DNA of 64,000 nucleotides from Paenibacillus cookii (GTDB taxonomy: Bacteria; Bacillota; Bacilli; Paenibacillales; Paenibacillaceae): positions 60,440 through 124,439 of the forward strand of contig NZ_BORW01000013.1 in the NCBI RefSeq assembly GCF_018333375.1. Reading direction: 5' to 3'. Numbering within the stretch: position 1 is the first letter of the stretch; each line of letters starts with the position of its first letter. The position numbers and the translations under genes were made by a program. The notes under the pieces were generated by a model. It was not told the DNA's origin. It was given only the letters and a program-made list of their open reading frames with translations, and ran no database searches. Shown here piece by piece: positions 53,407-61,796 of the stretch.

Positions 53407-54369
53407 ATGCAGGATACGAAAACGGCCATCCCGCTGGGAGCGGTACCGAAACGCAAAACATCCGGCAAAGGCGTCTGGAAAAGAATCGTCCAGAACTGGG
53501 AATTGTACATCTTTATCGCGCCGGCGTTTCTGTACTTTCTCATTTTCTCCTACGGGCCGATGTACGGCATCCAAATCGCGTTCAAAAACTTCATTCCCAC
53601 CAAAGGGATCACGGGCAGCCCGTGGGTCGGATTCGACCATTTCATTCGTTTTTTCCATTCGTATTATTTTTGGGATTTGTTGTGGAACACGCTGAGCATC
53701 AGCTTGTACGAACTCGCCGTCGGATTTCCGATTCCGATCATTCTGGCGCTTGCGTTTAACGAGGTCAGAAACGGCTTTTTCAAAAAGCTGGCCCAAACGG
53801 TCACGTACGCGCCGCATTTCATTTCGGTCGTCGTCATGGCCGGGATGATCATCTCGTTCCTGTCCCCTTCGACGGGCATCGTCGTTCATGTCATTGAAGG
53901 GCTCGGCCTTCAAGCGCCTGACTTTTTGACGGATCCGAGATGGTTCAAAACGATGTACGTGTTATCGGGCGTGTGGCAAAGCGCGGGTTGGGGCACGATC
54001 ATTTATTTGGCAGCGCTTTCCGGCGTGGACCCGGGGCTTCACGAAGCGGCGATCATCGACGGGGCTTCGCGGTTTCAGCGCATCCGCCATATCAACATCC
54101 CGACGCTCATCCCGACGATGACGATCCTGCTGATTCTCAATATGGGAAGTTTGCTTGGGGTCGGCTTCGAAAAGATACTGCTTTTGCAAAATCCGCTCAA
54201 CATGAGTTCTTCCGACGTCATCTCGACGTTCGTGTACCGTTCGGGGCTCGTGGATGCCCAATACAGCTTCTCGACGGCCATCGGCTTGTTTAATTCCGTG
54301 ATCAACTGCGTGCTGCTGATCGTCGTGAATCAAATCGTGCGCCGGACGAGCGAAAACAGCTTGTGGTAG
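53407..54369 (+). CDS. ABC transporter permease, LplB-like (sulfatase locus)
   Basis: A 320-residue LplB-type permease with six predicted helices. Typical segments are YGPMYGIQIAFKNFIPTKGI after helix 1 and the EAA loop GLHEAAIIDGASRFQRI. The ATG at 53407 follows GAGGGAG. It is the first gene of an importer operon that continues with LplC, a binding protein, then GH3 and sulfatase genes. This suggests uptake of oligosaccharides released from a sulfated or beta-linked glycan (inference). Confidence 0.9.
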   Translation: MQDTKTAIPLGAVPKRKTSGKGVWKRIVQNWELYIFIAPAFLYFLIFSYGPMYGIQIAFKNFIPTKGITGSPWVGFDHFIRFFHSYYFWDLLWNTLSISLYELAVGFPIPIILALAFNEVRNGFFKKLAQTVTYAPHFISVVVMAGMIISFLSPSTGIVVHVIEGLGLQAPDFLTDPRWFKTMYVLSGVWQSAGWGTIIYLAALSGVDPGLHEAAIIDGASRFQRIRHINIPTLIPTMTILLILNMGSLLGVGFEKILLLQNPLNMSSSDVISTFVYRSGLVDAQYSFSTAIGLFNSVINCVLLIVVNQIVRRTSENSLW

Positions 54370-54385
54370 AAAGGAGGATGCGCGG

Positions 54386-55294
54386 ATGCTTTCGGGCGTA
54401 AAAGAAACCAAACGCGACAAGGCGTTTCTCGTCTGCAACTACATTTACGTTTTTTTGGCCTTTGCGATCGTGTTTTATCCGCTGGTGTATATGATCAGCG
54501 CATCGATCAGCGATCCGAAGTTCGTCGGTTCCGGGGAAATGTGGCTGTGGCCGAAAGGCATCACTTTTGAAGGCTACAAACGGGTGTTTGAAAATTCGAA
54601 CATTTGGAACGGATACGCGAACACTATTTTATATACGGCGGTAGGGACCGCCATCAACCTAGTGGTTACGCTGCCGGCAGCTTATGCGCTGAGCCGCAGG
54701 GATTTCGTCGGCCGCAACTTCTTTATGGGCATGTTCATGGTGACGATGTTTTTCGGCGGCGGGCTGGTACCGACCTACCTGCTGGTGAAGCAGCTCGGCA
54801 TGATCAACACGATGTGGGCGATCGTCATTCCGTCTGCGGCATCGATTTGGAACATCATCGTGTCCCGCACGTTTTTCCAGAGCTCGATTCCGAAGGAGCT
54901 GCAGGAGGCCGCGCAAATCGACGGCTGTACCAACATGCGGCTGTTCGTGAAGATCATCCTGCCGCTGTCGATGCCGATCATTGCGGTCATGGCGCTGTTT
55001 TACGGCGTGGGCAACTGGAACAGCTATTTCTCGGCGCTTATTTATTTGAACGATTCGGCCAAATATCCGCTGCAGCTCGTCCTGCGCCAAATCCTCGTGT
55101 TGCAGGAGATGGCGGCCCAGGGCGGCGGGGCGATCGACGCCTCGACGGCCGCGGCGATGAACAGCAAAGCCGAGATTGCCGCGCTGGTGAAATACGCGGT
55201 CATCATCGTGGCCACCGTGCCGGTCATCGTCATTTATCCTTTCCTTCAGCGTTATTTCGTGCAAGGTGTCATGATCGGTTCCGTCAAGGGCTGA
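54386..55294 (+). CDS. ABC transporter permease, LplC-like (sulfatase locus)
   Basis: A 302-residue LplC-type permease. It shows IVFYPLVYMISASIS, FGGGLVPTYLLVKQLGMI, the EAA loop ELQEAAQIDGCTNMRLFVKI and an end VQGVMIGSVKG. AAGGAGG lies 10 bases before the ATG at 54386, which is 16 bases after the LplB stop, so the two are cotranslated. It forms the second half of the channel. Confidence 0.9.
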   Translation: MLSGVKETKRDKAFLVCNYIYVFLAFAIVFYPLVYMISASISDPKFVGSGEMWLWPKGITFEGYKRVFENSNIWNGYANTILYTAVGTAINLVVTLPAAYALSRRDFVGRNFFMGMFMVTMFFGGGLVPTYLLVKQLGMINTMWAIVIPSAASIWNIIVSRTFFQSSIPKELQEAAQIDGCTNMRLFVKIILPLSMPIIAVMALFYGVGNWNSYFSALIYLNDSAKYPLQLVLRQILVLQEMAAQGGGAIDASTAAAMNSKAEIAALVKYAVIIVATVPVIVIYPFLQRYFVQGVMIGSVKG

Positions 55295-55340
55295 TCTTGC
55301 CATATATCAATAACTTACATTGAAAAAGGGAGTTGTTGTC

Positions 55341-56951
55341 ATGAACAAGATTCGCAAGGCTTCATCCATTGCGCTCTGCCTCGCGGTGTCCGTCAGCCTG
55401 TTGGCGGCGTGCGGTTCCAAAGAAGGAGCGGGAGAAAAAGGCTCAGCGTCCCCGTCAGCGGCCGAAGGCGTCAAAAAAGAAGGCTTCCCGATCGTTGACA
55501 AACCGATTACGCTCAAGGTGATGTCCCAGGATGCGGGGAAAGCGGACTGGAACCAGATGCCCGTCTTGAAAGAAATGGAGAAACTGACCGGCATTCACCT
55601 GGAGCCCCAGCTTTCGCCGATCGACAGCTTCGCCACGAAGAAAAACCTGATGTTCGCGAGCGGCGATCTGCCGGATATGCTGTACGCCGCCGACCTGAAG
55701 CCGTCGGAGCAGGTAACCTACGGTACGCAGGGCATCCTGCTGCCGCTTGAAAAATACATCGACGAAGGATACGCGCCCAACATTAAAAAAATACTCGACG
55801 AGCATCCGGACGTGCGCAAATCCTTCACGACGCCGGACGGACATATGTATGCGCTTCCGTTCATCGATACGGCCGCCGTTTGGTACCGCAGCCCGATGTG
55901 GTACAACGGCAAATTCCTGAAAGCCTTGAACGTCACCGAACTGCCGAAGACGACCGACGAGCTGTACGCGTTCCTGAAACGCGTCAAGGAGGAGGACCCG
56001 AACGGCAACGGCAAAAAGGATGAAATTCCGCTGACTTCCGTCAAGCTGGACGACCTGCGCATGTACTTCTTCGGCTTCTGGGGCATGTACGACGAAAAAA
56101 TTTACGCCGACAAAGACGGGAAAGTGCATTATTCTCCACAGGAAGAAGGCTACAAAGGATATTTGACGTTCATGAACAAGCTGTGGAAGGAAGACCTGCT
56201 GGACCACGAAACGTTCTCGCAAACGCCTGACCAGAAAAAGGCGAAAGGGCAGGACAACCGAATCGCATTGTTTAACGACTATTATCCTTACTTTACGCTC
56301 GGCGGCGAGCCAAGCGGGGACAACCCGCTCATGACGCCGGTGAAAAGCGAAATTCCGGGCACGCCGGTCTACGGCAAACATCCGGGCATGTCCGCCAACG
56401 GCACCTTTGCGATCACGAACAAAAACCCGAATCCGGAAGCGACCATGCGCTGGATCGACTACCTGTACGGCTATGAAGGTTCCACGCTCTTCAACCAGGG
56501 ACCTGAAGGCACGCTGTGGAAATATAAAGACAAGGAAAACCACGTCAAGGAATGGCTGCCGGTTCCGGGCGGCGGCGACCGCGAGGAATACCGCGGAACG
56601 ATTACGCCGAACTTCGGCATTTTGACGCCGGGCATCAACGATCCGGAAGTCACGAAAGGGCTGCGGACCGACTTTGACGCCTGGATCGATAAAGAAAACG
56701 CCGAAAAACTCGTGCCGATCGGCAAAACGCCGTTCCCTAACGTATACTTGACGAACGAGGAACAGTCGGAAGCTTCCGCATTGTTCTCCGACCTGGATAC
56801 GTACGTGCAGCAGATGGAGGCGAAATTCGTCACCGGGCAAGTGCCGCTGTCCGATTGGGACAGCTACGTGGCGCAGCTGAAGAAAATGGGGGCCGACCGC
56901 ATCGTCGAGCTGTACCAGGGAGCATACGACCGCTGGAACTCCGGAAAATAA
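55341..56951 (+). CDS. ABC transporter substrate-binding lipoprotein (sulfatase locus)
   Basis: A 536-residue LplA-type lipoprotein with signal peptide and LAAC lipobox (cysteine near residue 24). An acidic/Gly linker and a binding fold with the DPNGNGKKDEIPL loop follow. The ATG at 55341 is chosen over TTG at 55320 because AAAAAGGGAG lies between them at a usable distance from the ATG. It delivers an oligosaccharide to the two permeases upstream. A strong terminator follows, so the GH3 gene is probably transcribed at a lower level or separately. Confidence 0.9.
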   Translation: MNKIRKASSIALCLAVSVSLLAACGSKEGAGEKGSASPSAAEGVKKEGFPIVDKPITLKVMSQDAGKADWNQMPVLKEMEKLTGIHLEPQLSPIDSFATKKNLMFASGDLPDMLYAADLKPSEQVTYGTQGILLPLEKYIDEGYAPNIKKILDEHPDVRKSFTTPDGHMYALPFIDTAAVWYRSPMWYNGKFLKALNVTELPKTTDELYAFLKRVKEEDPNGNGKKDEIPLTSVKLDDLRMYFFGFWGMYDEKIYADKDGKVHYSPQEEGYKGYLTFMNKLWKEDLLDHETFSQTPDQKKAKGQDNRIALFNDYYPYFTLGGEPSGDNPLMTPVKSEIPGTPVYGKHPGMSANGTFAITNKNPNPEATMRWIDYLYGYEGSTLFNQGPEGTLWKYKDKENHVKEWLPVPGGGDREEYRGTITPNFGILTPGINDPEVTKGLRTDFDAWIDKENAEKLVPIGKTPFPNVYLTNEEQSEASALFSDLDTYVQQMEAKFVTGQVPLSDWDSYVAQLKKMGADRIVELYQGAYDRWNSGK

Positions 56952-56967
56952 CTTGAAGTTCCAAGCC

Positions 56968-57013
56968 GCAATAGCCAACAACTCCGGCGTTTTCGCCGGG
57001 GGTTGGCTATTGC
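56968..57013 (+). terminator. Terminator after the third Lpl-type importer
   Basis: A 12-bp perfect outer stem (GCAATAGCCAAC/GTTGGCTATTGC) with an inner CCGGCG/CGCCGG stem is followed by CTTTATTGTTT. It lies 16 bases after the binding-protein stop. Confidence 0.8.
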
Positions 57014-57081
57014 CTTTATTGTTTCATCGAACGATTGCATGCCGGGAAAACCGGATATGTCACGGAGGAGGAGCACGACCG

Positions 57082-59382
57082 GTGAATTACAAAGACGCAT
57101 CTTTAAGCATCGAAGCCAGAACGGAGCATCTGCTCGGTTTGATGACGCTGCAGGAAAAAGTAGGGCAGCTCGTGCAGCTGTTCGGCTGGAAAGTGTACGA
57201 ACGAAACGGCGGGCAAATTACGTTGACCGAGTCGTTTAAAGAGGAAGCGGCCCAAGGCAAAATCGGTTCGCTTTACGGCGTGCTGCGCGCCGATCCGTGG
57301 ACGGAGGTCACCCTGGAGACGGGACTCTCCCCGCGGGAGGGGGCGGAAACGATGAACGCCATCCAGCGTTGCGCGATAGAGCATTCGCGGCTCGGCATCC
57401 CGATCCTGTTCGGGGAGGAATGCTCCCACGGCCATATGGCGATCGGGGCCACCGTCTTTCCGGTTCCGTTGTCGCTGGCCAGCGCATGGAACCTGGAGCT
57501 GTACGAGCGGGTATGCCGGGCGATCGCGCTTGAGACGCGCAGCCAGGGCGGGGCGGCGACGTATTCCCCGGTGCTGGATGTCGTCCGCGATCCGCGCTGG
57601 GGCCGCACCGAGGAAACGTACGGGGAAGATCCTTACCTGGCCTCGGCCATGGCGGAAGCGGCCGTCAGGGGGCTGCAGGGGGAACGCCTGGACGCGGATG
57701 ACAGCGTCGTCGCTACCCTGAAGCATTTTGCGGGCTACGGCAGCTCCGAGGGCGGGCGCAACAGCGCGCCGGTGCATATGGGGCTTCGGGAGCTGCACGA
57801 GGTGGATTTGAAGCCGTTTCGGGCGGCCGTCCGGGCCGGAGCGAAGTCGGTCATGACGGCGTACAACGAAATCGACGGCATCCCGTGCACGTCGGATCCG
57901 TATTTGCTGACGGACGTGCTGCGGAAGCAGTGGGGCTTCGACGGGTTCGTCATCACGGACTGCGGGGCGATCAACATGCTCGTATGGGGACATGATACGG
58001 CGGCAAGTCCGGAAGAAGCGGCCGCGGCCGCGCTGAAGGCCGGCGTCGACATGGAAATGTCGGGGGACATGTTCCGGGCCCATCTGGAGCAGGCGGTGCT
58101 GAACGGGCGCGTGGACATGGCGGTCCTGGATGAGGCGGTATCCCGCATTTTGCGCATCAAATTCGAGCTCGGATTGTTCGAGCGGCCGTACGTGGACCCG
58201 GAGCGCGCGGCCCGGATCATCGGCAGCCGCGAACATGCCGCTTTGGCCCGCCAGGCGGCTCTTGAAGGCATCGTGCTGCTGAAAAACAAGGATCGCCTGC
58301 TGCCGTTAAGCAAGGATGGCGCCGGCAAAATCGCCGTCATCGGACCGAATGCGGACAACATGTACAACCAGCTTGGGGATTACACGTCCCCGCAGCCCCG
58401 GCAAAACGTCTCCACCGTTCTGGACGGCGTCCGGAACCGGTTGGCGCATGCGCCGGAGCGCGTGCTTTACGCGCCGGGATGCAGAATCAAGGATGACAGC
58501 CGGGAAGGGTTCGACACGGCGGTCGAAACGGCGGCAAAAGCCGACGTGGTCGTGCTGGTGCTCGGCGGTTCGAGCGCGCGCGATTTCGGGGAGGGCACGA
58601 TCGACCTGCGCACCGGCGCATCGATCGTCACGGACAGCCCGCACAGCGACATGGACTGCGGGGAAGGGATCGACCGCGCCACGCTTGCGCTGTCGGGCGT
58701 GCAAAGAGAGCTTGCGCAAGAAATCGCAAAGCTGGGCAAGCCGCTGGTCGTCGTGTACATCAATGGACGGCCGGTTGCGGAGCCGTGGATCGACGAACGC
58801 GCCGATGCGATCCTGGAAGCATGGTATCCGGGCCAGGAAGGCGGGGGCGCCCTTGCCGACCTGCTGTTCGGCGATGCCAATCCTTCGGGCCGGCTGACCG
58901 TATCGATTCCGAAGGATGTCGGCCAGCTGCCCGTCCGTTACAACGGAAAAAGAACGACCGGAAGACGTTACCTTGAAACCGATACGAAACCAAGCTATCC
59001 GTTCGGGTACGGGCTCAGCTATACCGAATTCGAATACGGGCCGTTGTCCCTTTCGGACTCCGAAATCGCGGCAAACGGGAGTACCCGGGCAACGGTCTGC
59101 ATAACGAATAAAGGCGGCCGGGCAGGAGCCGAAACCGTGCAGCTTTACATCGGCGACAAAGTCAGCTCGGTAACCCGGCCCGCAAAAGAGCTCAAGGGAT
59201 TCGCCAAAGTGTTCCTTGCGCCGGGCGAAACCCGGGAAGTGACGTTCGAGATCGGAGCGGAGCAGCTTTCTTTCGTGGGAAGGAACTTGGAGGAAACCGT
59301 TGAGGAAGGCGAATTCGACGTTATGGTCGGCCCTCATTCGGCGGATGTTCAGACCGTTTTATTGCGGGTCAGAGGAGTGTAG
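57082..59382 (+). CDS. Beta-glycosidase, GH3
   Basis: A 766-residue three-domain GH3 enzyme without a signal peptide. The N-terminal TIM barrel includes EECSHGHMAIGATVFP, KHFAGYG and the nucleophile Asp293 in VITDCGAI. The C-terminal alpha/beta sandwich starts near residue 395 (LLKNKDRLLPL, KIAVIGPNAD). An FN3-like domain ends the protein (GAETVQLYIGDKVSSVTRPAKELKGF). The enzyme would remove beta-linked glucose or xylose from imported oligosaccharides. GTG at 57082 follows GGAGGAGG; the open frame upstream runs through the terminator and is not coding. Confidence 0.9.
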   Translation: MNYKDASLSIEARTEHLLGLMTLQEKVGQLVQLFGWKVYERNGGQITLTESFKEEAAQGKIGSLYGVLRADPWTEVTLETGLSPREGAETMNAIQRCAIEHSRLGIPILFGEECSHGHMAIGATVFPVPLSLASAWNLELYERVCRAIALETRSQGGAATYSPVLDVVRDPRWGRTEETYGEDPYLASAMAEAAVRGLQGERLDADDSVVATLKHFAGYGSSEGGRNSAPVHMGLRELHEVDLKPFRAAVRAGAKSVMTAYNEIDGIPCTSDPYLLTDVLRKQWGFDGFVITDCGAINMLVWGHDTAASPEEAAAAALKAGVDMEMSGDMFRAHLEQAVLNGRVDMAVLDEAVSRILRIKFELGLFERPYVDPERAARIIGSREHAALARQAALEGIVLLKNKDRLLPLSKDGAGKIAVIGPNADNMYNQLGDYTSPQPRQNVSTVLDGVRNRLAHAPERVLYAPGCRIKDDSREGFDTAVETAAKADVVVLVLGGSSARDFGEGTIDLRTGASIVTDSPHSDMDCGEGIDRATLALSGVQRELAQEIAKLGKPLVVVYINGRPVAEPWIDERADAILEAWYPGQEGGGALADLLFGDANPSGRLTVSIPKDVGQLPVRYNGKRTTGRRYLETDTKPSYPFGYGLSYTEFEYGPLSLSDSEIAANGSTRATVCITNKGGRAGAETVQLYIGDKVSSVTRPAKELKGFAKVFLAPGETREVTFEIGAEQLSFVGRNLEETVEEGEFDVMVGPHSADVQTVLLRVRGV

Positions 59383-59479
59383 GACGAACACCGAAGCGCT
59401 GCCGTGGACTCGGCAGGATACCGTTAATGACGCTTTGAAAACGGAAGGACGCTTTTTCAAAAAGGAGGGATGCTGCAAC

Positions 59480-60841
59480 ATGAAAAAACCAAACGTCGTT
59501 TTTATCATTTCCGACGATCACCGTTACGAAGCCATCCGGTCTTCAGGCAACGGCGTCATCCAAACGCCGACCTTGGACGCGTTGTCGGGAGAAGGCACGG
59601 CGCTTGAAGGAATGCATATTTTCGGGGGACTGACGGGGGCGGTCTGTGCGCCGAGCCGGGCTTGCGTCAACACGGGCCGGCCCATCTTCCGCTCGATGGT
59701 CGGAAGCGACGTCAGCGTCTGGGAGCACTCCGTGAACATACGCCCTGACGTTCCGCTGATGCCGCAAACGTTCCGGGCGGACGGATACCATACCTATGCC
59801 GTCGGCAAGTGGCATAACGACAAGGGGAGCTTTGCCCGGAGTTTCGCCGGGGGAGACAAACTGTTTTTCTACGGCATGAGCGACCATGACCGCGTTCCGG
59901 TTCAGCCGTTTGATCCCGAAGGCAGCTACCCGCAGGAACGCGAACAGGTTTGCGAGACGTTCTCCACCGAGCTGTTTACGAACGCGGCCGTCGATTTTAT
60001 CCGGGAATACGATCGCGAGCAGCCTTTTTATCTGTATCTCGCTTATACCGCCCCGCATGATCCCCGTACCGCGCCCGAGCCGTATGCGGGAATGTACGAT
60101 CCGGAGACGATCCCGCTGCCCGCCAATTTCTTGGAGCGCCATCCGTTTGACGCGGGGGATATGGAGGTGCGGGACGAAAAGCTGGCGCGGCTCCCGCGGG
60201 ACGAAGCGGAAATCCGCCGCCATATCGCCGATTATTATGCGATGATCACCCATATGGACGCCCATATCGGGCGCGTCGTCTCCGCGCTGAAGGACAAAGG
60301 GATCTACGAGGATACGATCATCGTGTATACGGCGGATCACGGCTTGTCGATCGGCCAGCACGGGTTGATGGGCAAGCAGAACGTTTATGACCACAGCATT
60401 CGGATTCCGTTCATTCTGCGGGGACCGGGCGTTCCGCAAGGACGGCGGATTCCGGCGCTGGCCAGCAACATCGACATGTTTCCGACGCTGGCGGAGCTAT
60501 GCGGGCTCCGGATGCCTGCCGGTGCGGGCGGGGTGAGCCTGGTTCCCCTGCTCGAAGGCCGGGAGCGTCTCCGTCCTGTAGTCTGCACGGCATACCGCGA
60601 TGTGCAGCGGATGGCCAAGGACAGCAAATGGAAGCTTATCCGCTATTACCGTTCGCCGGTGACCGATACCGGAACGGACCGGATCCAGCTGTTCGATTTG
60701 GAGGCCGACCCTTGGGAAACGAACGACGTTTCAGGCGACCCCGCGAATGCCCCGCACATCCGGCGGCTGGCGGAAGAACTGCAGCGCTGGATGGAGGAAT
60801 ACGGCGATTTCATGCAGGAGAGGCCCGTTTTGCCGAACTAA
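59480..60841 (+). CDS. Sulfatase (formylglycine-dependent type I)
   Basis: A 453-residue alkaline-phosphatase-fold sulfatase. The formylglycine site is CAPSR with Cys56. Metal ligands are in ISDDHR at the start and in YTADHGLSIGQHGLMGK later, with GKWHNDKG also present. It lacks a signal peptide, so it probably desulfates imported oligosaccharides; a formylglycine-generating or anaerobic maturase must exist elsewhere. AAAGGAGG lies 11 bases before the ATG. It follows the GH3 gene after a 97-base gap, linking the importer to a sulfated glycan (algal, plant or animal); the glycan is not identifiable. Confidence 0.92.
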   Translation: MKKPNVVFIISDDHRYEAIRSSGNGVIQTPTLDALSGEGTALEGMHIFGGLTGAVCAPSRACVNTGRPIFRSMVGSDVSVWEHSVNIRPDVPLMPQTFRADGYHTYAVGKWHNDKGSFARSFAGGDKLFFYGMSDHDRVPVQPFDPEGSYPQEREQVCETFSTELFTNAAVDFIREYDREQPFYLYLAYTAPHDPRTAPEPYAGMYDPETIPLPANFLERHPFDAGDMEVRDEKLARLPRDEAEIRRHIADYYAMITHMDAHIGRVVSALKDKGIYEDTIIVYTADHGLSIGQHGLMGKQNVYDHSIRIPFILRGPGVPQGRRIPALASNIDMFPTLAELCGLRMPAGAGGVSLVPLLEGRERLRPVVCTAYRDVQRMAKDSKWKLIRYYRSPVTDTGTDRIQLFDLEADPWETNDVSGDPANAPHIRRLAEELQRWMEEYGDFMQERPVLPN

Positions 60842-60878
60842 ACAACGAAGCCGGTTTCGAAGCCGGCAATCGATTTGT

Positions 60879-60925
60879 CCCCGCAAATGATCCTTGATGC
60901 AAGGAAAATAGGCGGGGCTTTTTTT
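60879..60925 (+). terminator. Terminator after the sulfatase gene
   Basis: A CCCCGC/GCGGGG stem with an inner CCTTGATGCAAGG hairpin is followed by seven T residues. It separates the sulfatase from the TetR promoter. Confidence 0.8.
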
Positions 60926-60932
60926 ATGGCCA

Positions 60933-60984
60933 TTGACACTTGGAACATCTTGGGATAGACTATGACTGTCAGTACGCACTGTCA
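60933..60984 (+). promoter_or_regulatory. Promoter and operator of the TetR-family gene
   Basis: TTGACA (60933-60938) and TAGACT (60956-60961) have an ideal 17-base spacer. The palindrome TGTCAGTACGCACTGTCA (60967-60984) starts right at the expected transcription start. A close copy precedes the efflux gene at 61753, so the regulator very probably represses both. Confidence 0.85.
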
Positions 60985-61010
60985 CGATGGCTGAAGGAGA
61001 TGAAGCGACA

Positions 61011-61595
61011 TTGGAAAACGCACTGTGCAACCGGGACAAAATGCTGCTTTCCGCCATCGAACTGATTGCGGAAAAGGGATATAAAGGGGTGACCACCCAA
61101 GAAATCGCCGCGGCCGCCGGCGTCAGCGAAAAAACGCTGTTTCGCCATTTCGGCTCCAAGCGGAACCTGGTCGACGAAGCTTTTGAACGTTTCCATTATT
61201 CCGGGGAAATGTCGAAGCTGTTTCAAGAGAAGATTACGTGGAATTTGCACGCCGATCTGCTGCTCATTGCGCGGACATACCACGAGATGATGAGCCGCAA
61301 CCGGAAAATGATTTGGATCAGCATCAAGGACGAAGCGCATCTTCCGGGAATCCGGCAGCAAACGCAGCAGCACCCGCGGCGGCTGATGGAGTTTTTGACG
61401 CAATATTTCGTGGCCATGTCCGAAAAGGGGAAGCTGGTCCGGACGAATCCGGAGCTTCAGGCGATGTCCTTTTTGATGATGCATTTCGGCGCATTTTTGA
61501 ATGAGCTGGAAAAAGACGAAAACTTCCCCGGCATAACGCTGGATGCGTTTATCGAGGAAAGCGTCCATATTTTTGCGAAAGCGTTGACCCCGTGA
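61011..61595 (+). CDS. TetR-family repressor of the adjacent efflux gene
   Basis: A 194-residue repressor with an N-terminal HTH (TTQEIAAAAGVSEKTLFRHFGSK) and a helical ligand domain of AcrR/TetR type. TTG at 61011 is preferred because AAGGAG lies 11 bases upstream; the in-frame ATG at 60987 lies only 3 bases after the operator and has no ribosome binding site. It is probably autoregulated through the palindrome at 60967 and controls the efflux pump through the copy at 61753. The inducer is likely a drug or toxic metabolite exported by the pump. Confidence 0.88.
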   Translation: MENALCNRDKMLLSAIELIAEKGYKGVTTQEIAAAAGVSEKTLFRHFGSKRNLVDEAFERFHYSGEMSKLFQEKITWNLHADLLLIARTYHEMMSRNRKMIWISIKDEAHLPGIRQQTQQHPRRLMEFLTQYFVAMSEKGKLVRTNPELQAMSFLMMHFGAFLNELEKDENFPGITLDAFIEESVHIFAKALTP

Positions 61596-61720
61596 CCTTT
61601 TCGCGCGGCCTTCCCGGGCATGGTCCCGCTCGCGGAACGGATTTGCGGAAAGAGGTCCCACCGTATGTTTTTTCGGGGCAATGGGATGATCGGGTTCCAA
61701 CCGTTCGGAAACCTAGAACT

Positions 61721-61740
61721 ACGTCTTCACGACGTTTTTC
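61721..61740 (+). terminator. Weak terminator between TetR and efflux genes
   Basis: A 5-bp stem ACGTC/GACGT with a 5-base loop is followed by TTTTTCTTTT. The short stem makes it uncertain. Confidence 0.35.
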
Positions 61741-61752
61741 TTTTGCTGTACA

Positions 61753-61770
61753 TGTCAGTAAGCACTGACG
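61753..61770. promoter_or_regulatory. TetR operator upstream of the efflux gene
   Basis: GTCAGT-AAGC-ACTGAC is a perfect inverted repeat with a 4-base centre. It matches the site at 60967-60984 apart from the centre and outer bases. It lies 27 bases before the efflux start. Confidence 0.85.
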
Positions 61771-61796
61771 GACACTTTTGGAGGAGGATGAGAGAT

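Noticed and set aside
55455..56981. A 508-codon open frame on the minus strand
   Set aside because: It is antisense to the binding-protein gene with lipobox and family motifs, and it runs through that gene's terminator hairpin.
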